Shown here: positions 1 to 4,156 of the stretch, piece by piece
Layout of the letters: each line of letters starts with the position of its first letter
How positions within the stretch are numbered: the stretch's first letter is position 1
NCBI GenBank assembly: GCA_022424815.1
Contig: JAKMGS010000097.1
Span: 1-6,685 of the forward strand
DNA length: 6,685 nt
Source: Schleiferiaceae bacterium
GTDB taxonomy: Bacteria > Bacteroidota > Bacteroidia > Flavobacteriales > Schleiferiaceae
Direction of reading: 5' to 3'
Program-made: the position numbers and the translations under genes
The notes under the pieces: model-generated
Databases searched by the model: none
What the model was told of the DNA's origin: nothing
The model's input: only the letters and a program-made list of their open reading frames with translations

Positions 1-72
1 GCCATACTGGATTCGAACCAGTGACCTCTGCCCTGTCAAGGCAGCGCTCTAAACCAACTGAGCTAATAGCCC
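1..72 (-). tRNA. tRNA-Val (anticodon GAC), 3' end cut by the window edge
   Basis: Read on the minus strand this folds as a complete cloverleaf apart from its last bases. The acceptor 5' strand GGGCTAT pairs with ATGGC plus bases lying outside the window. The D arm is GCTC/GAGC with a normal G18 G19 loop. The anticodon stem CTGCC/GGCAG encloses the loop TTGACAG, and the T arm ACTGG/CCAGT has the canonical loop TTCGAAT. The anticodon GAC (complement of 35-37) reads valine codon GUC. Only about two acceptor bases and the discriminator are missing, so whether CCA is encoded cannot be seen. A near-consensus Bacteroidota promoter lies just upstream, so this is probably the first gene of its transcript; other tRNAs may follow outside the window. 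Confidence 0.96.
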
Positions 73-83
73 CTGAAGAATTC

Positions 84-118
84 CAAAGATACGAGATGGG
101 GGTGTTTTGGTGTACAAA
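84..118 (-). promoter_or_regulatory. Bacteroidota-type promoter of tRNA-Val
   Basis: On the minus strand, TATCTTTG (91 down to 84) is an exact match to the Bacteroidota -7 consensus TAnnTTTG. A TTTG at 118 down to 115 lies 23 nt upstream, at the long end of the usual spacing for the -33 element. Transcription would start near position 78, a few bases before the mature tRNA 5' end at 72, leaving a very short leader. Motif and spacing are seen directly; promoter activity is inferred from the known sigma factor preference of the phylum. Confidence 0.65.
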
Positions 119-139
119 TAGTTTGAATTTGTATTTTGG
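106..139 (+). promoter_or_regulatory. Possible promoter of the acyltransferase gene
   Basis: TATTTTGG (132-139) matches TAnnTTTG except for one base, and a TTTG (106-109) lies 22 nt upstream. A transcript from here would start about 10 nt before the ATG at 157. The -7 match is imperfect and the region is A/T rich, so this is tentative. It would place the two divergent promoters back to back and overlapping. Confidence 0.3.
113..133. repeat. 7-bp perfect inverted repeat in a divergent promoter region
   Basis: TACAAAT (113-119) and ATTTGTA (127-133) are exact reverse complements separated by the 7 nt AGTTTGA. The left arm covers the putative -33 element of the tRNA-Val promoter and the right arm reaches into the putative -7 element of the acyltransferase promoter. 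This spacing and symmetry suit a dimeric DNA-binding protein, but A/T-rich palindromes also arise by chance and no regulator is encoded nearby. Confidence 0.45.
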
Positions 140-156
140 CGACTTACTCGCACACA

Positions 157-993
157 ATGAAACACTTACTTGCATTCGTCCGCCTCATTGGCTTGGCGTT
201 TTTGTTTACCCTAACCAGTCTCCTAGTGGTTTTGGGACGCTTATTTGGCCGAAAAGGCGCACATGCCATGCTTCGATTTGGGGTGTATTGTAAAGCCAAG
301 TTGCTGGGGATTAAGAGTGATGTTTTTGGGGAAACCACGAAGCAGACTCAGCTTATTTTGATCAACCACCCCTCCTACTTGGACATTATGTTCTTGAATT
401 TTGTGAAGCATCCGACTACACTGTTGGCGGCAATCAACTTTAAGAATTGGCCCTTGGTGGGTTGGCTTGGGAAAGCCTTGAATGTTATTTGGGTCAAGCG
501 TCACGATCGCAACGCAGGGAAGCAAGTGTTGTTGGATGCCAGCCAAAGGTTTAAAAAGGGATTGTGTTTGATGACCTCGCCAGAAGGCAGGACTTCGGGA
601 ACGCACGACATCTATCCGGTGAAGCCGGGGCTGTTTATGTTGGCGCAGAGTGCGAATGTGCCTATTACCTTTATGTGCCTGAAGTATAAAAACAACGCAG
701 TGCCCTATTTCCATTCGTTGAAAGAGGGTTTTGTTCCACACTTTTTAAAGCACTTTTGGAATGTATTAGGGCAGTGGCGGATTCCGGTGGAGGTTCATTT
801 TTCAGAACCGAATTTTTTCGCGAACGCGAGAGAGGGAGTGCAGGCTTTCTATGAATTTAATAAAAAGCATCTACAGGATGTTCTCCATTTTGAAGTGCCG
901 GTGAAGGAGGAGTTTATCGGAGAAGCGCTTACTCGATTAGATGGGACTTTACTCAGTTTCCGGGCGGAAAGCAAGGAAGAACTGTTGGCTTAA
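157..993 (+). CDS. PlsC-family lysophospholipid / 1-acylglycerol-phosphate acyltransferase
   Basis: A 278-residue protein of the PlsC (LPLAT) family, whose members transfer an acyl chain to lysophosphatidic acid or a related lysolipid at the inner membrane. Visible motifs are the catalytic HX4D box NHPSYLD (His71, Asp76), a block II-like segment around residues 109-120 (NVIWVKRHDRN), the substrate-binding box PEGRTS (142-147, a variant of FPEGTRS) and the block IV-like VPITF (168-172). An N-terminal hydrophobic stretch (about residues 3-28) should anchor it in the membrane. The length is slightly above the typical 240-260. I chose the ATG at 157 over the in-frame TTG at 136, because the TTG lies within the possible -7 element and adds only seven polar residues. 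The exact acyl acceptor cannot be read from the sequence. The next gene starts 28 bp downstream with no terminator between, so the two may be cotranscribed. Confidence 0.9.
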   Translation: MKHLLAFVRLIGLAFLFTLTSLLVVLGRLFGRKGAHAMLRFGVYCKAKLLGIKSDVFGETTKQTQLILINHPSYLDIMFLNFVKHPTTLLAAINFKNWPLVGWLGKALNVIWVKRHDRNAGKQVLLDASQRFKKGLCLMTSPEGRTSGTHDIYPVKPGLFMLAQSANVPITFMCLKYKNNAVPYFHSLKEGFVPHFLKHFWNVLGQWRIPVEVHFSEPNFFANAREGVQAFYEFNKKHLQDVLHFEVPVKEEFIGEALTRLDGTLLSFRAESKEELLA

Positions 994-1021
994 GTATCTT
1001 TAAGGAAATAATTGGACCCCC

Positions 1022-2035
1022 ATGAAATTCAAATTGCTTGGGCTCGCCTGCTTGCTAAGTGCAGCAGTATTGGGCCAACCTGTGCACACCGCCATTGTTA
1101 CTGGATCTGTTATTGATTCTGCGACAGGGGCTGGAATGCCGAATTATCCTGTATTTATTGCCGATTCTTCCAATGCCATGGGCGGCGGAGGGAGCACCTT
1201 GACGCTATTCACAGATGCCAATGGAAACTATGCCGACACGATGTCTTTGTACAGCACGGCGGGTATTTTGTTGGCGCAAACCGAGGATAGCTGCTCGGGA
1301 AATTGGCTCTATGACTTCTACACCTACACCGGCAACACGCCATCGGTGTTCACCTTCTCTTCGACCTTCGTTATTTGTGGAGGCGCGAGTTCAGGCGGAG
1401 GTGGCGGATCCGGTGGTGGAGGCGGTTCGGGCGGTGGCTCGGGATCTGGAAATACCGGATGTAATGCAGCCTTTACCTTCGATTCTACCTTGACCGGCAA
1501 TGGTCAGATTGTGCTCTACAATACCTCAACGGTAGATTCAATGTTCCAAAATGCGAGCATATTGTATCAATGGAGCTGGGGCGATGGCACAGGCGCTGTG
1601 GGGGCCTTCCCTTCACATCAATACACCCAAAGCGGGACTTTTGTGATCTGCTTAACGCAAACGGCAACCGATAGCACGGCATTTGGAGTGATGACTTGCA
1701 CCAGTACCTATTGCGATACCATCAGCATTGACAGTACCGGTAATGTGAGCTACAAGGGGGTAAATGTAATGGTCAATGTATATAGTCCAGATCAAATGAA
1801 CTTGGACGAAGAAGAGATCCTAGGGTTCAAATTATTCCCTAATCCTTCGCAAGGAGCGGTGTATTTTGAATGGAATCATGCATCAGAGGTCACGATTTAT
1901 ACGATGAGTGGCCAATTACTTTATGCAGGTCCAAATGACGGTCAAGCCCCGCTACCACTGCTTCCAGCAGGTACTTATGTGGTGCGTGCGCAGAGCAAAA
2001 AACACGTCCATCAGGAAATTTTAATTGTTAGATAA
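1022..2035 (+). CDS. Secreted multidomain protein with T9SS sorting domain
   Basis: A 337-residue exported protein. It has a Sec signal peptide with probable cleavage before Gln19 (AAVLG/Q), then a carboxypeptidase-regulatory-like beta-sandwich (about 25-118: VTGSVIDSATG, later TDANGNY). A Gly/Ser linker at 120-143 contains runs of five glycines broken by single serines. A PKD-like domain follows (about 145-235) with the signature WSWGDG (184-189) and a SHQYTQSGTF strand. The C-terminal type IX sorting domain (about 265-337) opens with LGFKLFPNPSQG and ends in a TYVVRAQ...ILIV strand. By family knowledge it crosses the outer membrane through the Por/T9SS machinery and is released or anchored after removal of the C-terminal domain. 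No catalytic domain is visible; adhesion or a structural surface role is inference. Cysteines at both ends of the linker and in the PKD region could form disulfides. The ATG sits at the head of the signal peptide. Confidence 0.88.
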   Translation: MKFKLLGLACLLSAAVLGQPVHTAIVTGSVIDSATGAGMPNYPVFIADSSNAMGGGGSTLTLFTDANGNYADTMSLYSTAGILLAQTEDSCSGNWLYDFYTYTGNTPSVFTFSSTFVICGGASSGGGGGSGGGGGSGGGSGSGNTGCNAAFTFDSTLTGNGQIVLYNTSTVDSMFQNASILYQWSWGDGTGAVGAFPSHQYTQSGTFVICLTQTATDSTAFGVMTCTSTYCDTISIDSTGNVSYKGVNVMVNVYSPDQMNLDEEEILGFKLFPNPSQGAVYFEWNHASEVTIYTMSGQLLYAGPNDGQAPLPLLPAGTYVVRAQSKKHVHQEILIVR

Positions 2036-2058
2036 CACAATTGCTCGATAATTAGCCG

Positions 2059-2069
2059 CACCTTTGGTG
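2059..2069 (+). promoter_or_regulatory. Candidate -7 element of the cold-shock gene, inside a small palindrome
   Basis: CACCTTTG (2059-2066) differs from TAnnTTTG at one position and sits at a suitable distance to start a transcript around 2072, about 15 nt before the GTG. The nearest TTG upstream (2041-2043) is 15 nt away, shorter than the usual spacing, so the -33 element is weak. The same bases form CACC-TTT-GGTG, a 4-bp palindrome. Because the leader would be so short, there is no room for a long cold-box leader of the E. coli cspA kind. Confidence 0.3.
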
Positions 2070-2086
2070 TAATTAAATAAATAATT

Positions 2087-2278
2087 GTGAATCAAGGAAC
2101 AGTAAAGTTCTTTAATACTGACAAAGGATTTGGCTTTATTAAAGACAACGATTCAAACACCGAGTACTTCGTCCACGTGACAGGTCTTGTTCACCAGATT
2201 TCTGAAGGTGATGCGGTTGAGTTTGAATTGCAAGAAGGAAAGAAAGGATTGAACGCTGTAAACGTAAAACAGCTTTAA
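2087..2278 (+). CDS. CspA-family cold-shock protein (GTG start)
   Basis: A 63-residue single cold-shock domain, which binds single-stranded RNA and DNA and melts RNA secondary structure as a chaperone. Both RNA-binding motifs are intact: RNP1 KGFGFIK (13-19) and RNP2 YFVHV (27-31). The N terminus GTVKFFN and C terminus GLNAVNVKQL match the full family fold. The usual Trp of KWFN is Phe, common in this family. The start is GTG: no in-frame ATG exists upstream in the short A/T-rich leader, and starting here gives exactly the family length. No Shine-Dalgarno is visible; the upstream TAATTAAATAAATAATT suits Bacteroidota initiation. It has its own candidate promoter and a strong terminator, so it is probably monocistronic. 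Cold induction is not shown by the sequence; many family members are constitutive. Confidence 0.95.
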   Translation: MNQGTVKFFNTDKGFGFIKDNDSNTEYFVHVTGLVHQISEGDAVEFELQEGKKGLNAVNVKQL

Positions 2279-2297
2279 GTTTATACCAGAGTATTCC

Positions 2298-2328
2298 AAA
2301 GGCCTCCAGAAATGGGGGCCTTTTTTTT
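2298..2328 (+). terminator. Rho-independent terminator of the cold-shock gene
   Basis: AGGCCTCC (2300-2307) pairs with GGGGGCCT (2314-2321) across the loop AGAAAT, giving eight pairs with one G-U, followed by a run of eight Ts (2321-2328). Two further A-T pairs can extend the base. It starts 20 nt after the stop codon and isolates the cold-shock gene from the lipoprotein gene. Confidence 0.93.
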
Positions 2329-2386
2329 ATGGCCAATTTTGTCGATCTAATTCGTATTTTCTAATTCTAATCAAACCAAAATAAAT

Positions 2387-2884
2387 ATGAAGCGAATTAT
2401 GAAAACGCTGATGTTGGTGGTAGCAGCATCGCTACTTGCCGTTGCCTGTACATCTAATTCAACATCAAGTGAAGCCGAAAGTAATATTGTCGAAGAAGAG
2501 AATACTAACGGCCTACCAAAAGAATACTTGGGTAATTACCACGGGGTTCAACCAGGTTACAATATGAAAAATCAATATGGTGATGATGTCATTATCAATG
2601 GTCAAGCCATTAAAATTCCAGCCATTGACCACAAATTCTTAGTCAAAGAAGGCAATATCATCAGCCTTCAACAGACCAGCCTTGACGACAACTCGCGATA
2701 TTACTATGAAGGAAGTTATAGTATCAATGGCGAGACTGATACAGAATATACCATAGAATGTAACGTGAGCGATAGCAATGGTGCAAGTAATCCATCCTTT
2801 ACATTGGTGATTCAAAAAGAAACAAAGTCAGGTAAGTGCACCTCAGAAGATCAACCCGATTTTGATTTAGAGAAAATCAAATAA
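2387..2884 (+). CDS. Putative lipoprotein of unknown function
   Basis: A 165-residue protein with a positively charged start, a hydrophobic core and a lipobox-like LAVAC, giving a lipidated Cys21 after cleavage. A Ser/Thr/Glu-rich tether follows (about 22-45), then a globular domain rich in Tyr, Asn and Gly with alternating beta-strand character (for example KEYLGNYHG, SRYYYEGSYSI and SFTLVIQKE). Cys125 and Cys151 are the only other cysteines and could form a disulfide. I do not recognise the family; a small beta-barrel or lipocalin-like fold is possible from the strand pattern only. Localisation to the outer or inner membrane cannot be decided. Met1 and Met5 are both usable starts; Met1 is used because an A-rich stretch (AAAATAAAT) directly precedes it. 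The gene is bracketed by terminators and is more A+T-rich than the flanking housekeeping genes. Confidence 0.8.
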   Translation: MKRIMKTLMLVVAASLLAVACTSNSTSSEAESNIVEEENTNGLPKEYLGNYHGVQPGYNMKNQYGDDVIINGQAIKIPAIDHKFLVKEGNIISLQQTSLDDNSRYYYEGSYSINGETDTEYTIECNVSDSNGASNPSFTLVIQKETKSGKCTSEDQPDFDLEKIK

Positions 2885-2917
2885 CAAAACGAATCTTACA
2901 TCTTGTGCTACACATCT

Positions 2918-2942
2918 AAAAGGCGCCGCTGGCGCCTTTTTT
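2918..2942 (+). terminator. Rho-independent terminator of the lipoprotein gene
   Basis: GGCGCC (2922-2927) and GGCGCC (2931-2936) form a six-pair G/C stem around the loop GCT, extended by four A-T pairs (AAAA 2918-2921, TTTT 2937-2940) and ending in six Ts. The A tract on the left also makes it plausible as a terminator in the opposite direction, although no minus-strand gene ends here. Confidence 0.92.
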
Positions 2943-2969
2943 GATTTTCAAAAAATTCAGAAAACGCCT

Positions 2970-3101
2970 TTGAAATCTTCGCTAATTCAATACTTGAAAA
3001 AAACTTTTGGCATCATTGGAATCTTCTATGGCCAATTCTTAAAAAGAATCGAAGAAGCTATAATTGGATTTTTACCAGAAGGTTTAGTGCACACAGAATA
3101 A
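2970..3101 (+). CDS. Doubtful small ORF (43 aa, TTG start) or gene remnant
   Basis: The 277-nt gap between the lipoprotein and PPC-repeat genes contains, besides the terminator, one frame that reads like protein. It runs KSSLIQYLKKTFGIIG, then IFYGQFLKRIEEAIIG and FLPEGLVHTE, and stops at 3099-3101. It would be a hydrophobic, lysine-containing amphipathic segment ending in an acidic tail. There is no ATG; the first usable start is TTG at 2970, and the frame stays open further upstream through the terminator, so it could equally be the tail of a decayed gene or chance. I recognise no family. No Shine-Dalgarno or clear promoter precedes it. Confidence 0.2.
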   Translation: MKSSLIQYLKKTFGIIGIFYGQFLKRIEEAIIGFLPEGLVHTE

Positions 3102-3161
3102 ACTGGTCAACGTTTACGTTTTACAGACAAAGACAAAATATTAATTCATAAAATCCATACC

Positions 3162-3926
3162 ATGAAACAAATACCCTTTTTAACCTTAATAATGTTATTA
3201 TCTACAGGTTTACTAGCTCAAAAATCAGTGAGTGGCGAGTTGACCGGTGATGAAAATTTAAATAGTAAGGGCTCACCAGCAGATGAATATACAATTCAGA
3301 TTAATAAAACACAGATTCTAAATGTTTGGCTGAATTCAGACGATTTTGATGCATTTCTAATCGTTGAAAGTGAAGATGGTTCTATCTATGAAAACGATAA
3401 TATTGAATTTTCTGATAACAATAGTTACTTATCAATTATTGCTGCTCCCGGTGTTTATAAGATCTTGGCAGGAGTATATAAGTCAGAATGGGAGGAATTT
3501 GAAGAACCAGAGAAAGAAGCACGTGGCCAATATGAATTGCTATATGAGAGAGGTTCTGAGGTTAATATAATAACAGTCCAGGGTCGCTTGGATAATAGTG
3601 ACCAACAGCTACCCAAAGGCGAGTACTATGATGTTATCGAACAACCTATCAATCCAACTGGTCAATTTCAGATCCGTTTGAAAGGGTATGGCTTCTCAGG
3701 GTTCCTTTATGTCGAGTCTCCATCCGGAAAAATGTACCGCTCTGATGCTTATGACGATGTCGGAGGGTATGTGCGGGTAACGAATATCACTCCCGAACAA
3801 GGTTCTTGGAAACTTTATGTTACTAGCGATTATAGTGAAGACATGGGCGGCTATGATCTTGAGATCATCGATTTCGGAGCGGATTCAGTCAAGGTGAATA
3901 ATACTGAACCCATCGATTTGGAGTAA
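3162..3926 (+). CDS. Secreted protein with two PPC-like beta-sandwich repeats
   Basis: A 254-residue exported protein. The signal peptide (1-19) ends LLA before Gln20. The mature part is two related domains in tandem. Repeat 1 (about 23-133) has VSGELTG, DDFDAFLIVESEDGSIY, APGVYKILAG and GQYELLYE. Repeat 2 (about 139-238) has VQGRLDN, FSGFLYVESPSGKMY, EQGSWKLYVTS and GGYDLEII. This pattern (opening strand, a D/S-x-F-L-x-V-E-S turn, x-G-x-Y/W-x-L/I-x-V strand, closing G-x-Y-x-L strand) resembles the bacterial pre-peptidase C-terminal (PPC) domain, often found attached to secreted peptidases. Here no peptidase is attached and no FPNP-type sorting domain or lipobox is present, so a soluble periplasmic or secreted role is inferred. 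There are no cysteines and the protein is acidic. The A+T content is high compared with flanking housekeeping genes. Confidence 0.8.
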   Translation: MKQIPFLTLIMLLSTGLLAQKSVSGELTGDENLNSKGSPADEYTIQINKTQILNVWLNSDDFDAFLIVESEDGSIYENDNIEFSDNNSYLSIIAAPGVYKILAGVYKSEWEEFEEPEKEARGQYELLYERGSEVNIITVQGRLDNSDQQLPKGEYYDVIEQPINPTGQFQIRLKGYGFSGFLYVESPSGKMYRSDAYDDVGGYVRVTNITPEQGSWKLYVTSDYSEDMGGYDLEIIDFGADSVKVNNTEPIDLE

Positions 3927-4011
3927 TAGGCCGGATTCCAGTTTTTATAAAAGCTAACAACAATGTAAAACTCAAGTCCATTCAATATGTCGCAAGTCTT
4001 CGCCAAGGGCT

Positions 4012-4056
4012 GCGGGTTTTGCTCCTCAATGATTTTCAATTCAATAAAAAACCCGC
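4012..4056 (+). repeat. Third copy of the terminator arm (possible competing hairpin)
   Basis: GCGGGTTTT (4012-4020) is identical to the right arm of the adjacent terminator (4066-4074) and an exact 9-bp complement of its left arm AAAACCCGC (4048-4056). In a plus-strand transcript arriving from the PPC-repeat gene, the left arm could pair with either copy, so two hairpins would exclude each other. The rest of 3927-4047 holds no recognisable gene or site. Confidence 0.5.
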
Positions 4057-4074
4057 GCCTCTGGCGCGGGTTTT
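4046..4074 (-). terminator. Strong terminator of the metG-tRNA-Arg unit, possibly bidirectional
   Basis: CCCGCGCC (4052-4059) pairs with GGCGCGGG (4063-4070) around the loop TCT, with four extra A-T pairs (4048-4051 with 4071-4074). Read on the minus strand it ends in six Ts (complement of 4046-4051), ideal for stopping metG-tRNA transcription. Read on the plus strand it ends in only four Ts but may also serve the converging PPC-repeat gene. The hairpin begins one base after the tRNA discriminator. Confidence 0.93.
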
Positions 4075-4075
4075 G

Positions 4076-4147
4076 TAGCCCCGAAGGGAATCAAACCCTT
4101 ATCTCAGGTACCGGAAACCTGCATTCTATTCGTTGAACTACGGGGCT
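4076..4147 (-). tRNA. tRNA-Arg (anticodon CCG)
   Basis: A complete cloverleaf on the minus strand. The acceptor AGCCCCG/CGGGGCT has discriminator A. The D stem is GTTC/GAAT, the anticodon stem CAGGT/ACCTG encloses the loop TTCCGGT, and the T stem is AAGGG/CCCTT. The anticodon CCG (complement of 4112-4114) reads arginine codon CGG, and G follows it at position 37. CCA is not encoded, so it must be added after processing. The D loop AACGAATA carries G18 A19 in place of the usual GG, and the T loop is TTTGATT with U56 in place of C56; the two changes keep a Watson-Crick 19-56 contact. It lies 9 nt downstream of the metG stop and is probably cut from the metG transcript, since no promoter fits in that gap. 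Confidence 0.95.
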
Positions 4148-4156
4148 AAAATGAAT

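Noticed and set aside
136..156. TTG start for the acyltransferase giving seven extra residues
   Set aside because: The extension is polar, overlaps a possible promoter element, and a good ATG follows directly before the hydrophobic N terminus.
995..1002. TATCTTTA as a promoter for the T9SS protein gene
   Set aside because: The last base deviates from TAnnTTTG and the nearest TTG is only 7 nt upstream, so the spacing does not fit.
2599..2631. TGGTCAA / TTGACCA inverted repeat with AGCCATT repeated nearby
   Set aside because: It lies wholly inside the lipoprotein coding region, has a 19-nt loop and no terminator context; short repeats of this size are expected in coding DNA.
3851..4039. 62-residue minus-strand ORF overlapping the end of the PPC-repeat gene
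   Set aside because: It is antisense to the end of a well-supported gene, has no signal or domain, and starts in the unstructured gap before the terminator; most likely chance.
3987..4136. Plus-strand 49-codon frame beginning ATGTCGCAAGTC
   Set aside because: It runs through the terminator hairpin and the antisense strand of tRNA-Arg, so its apparent codons are explained by those features.
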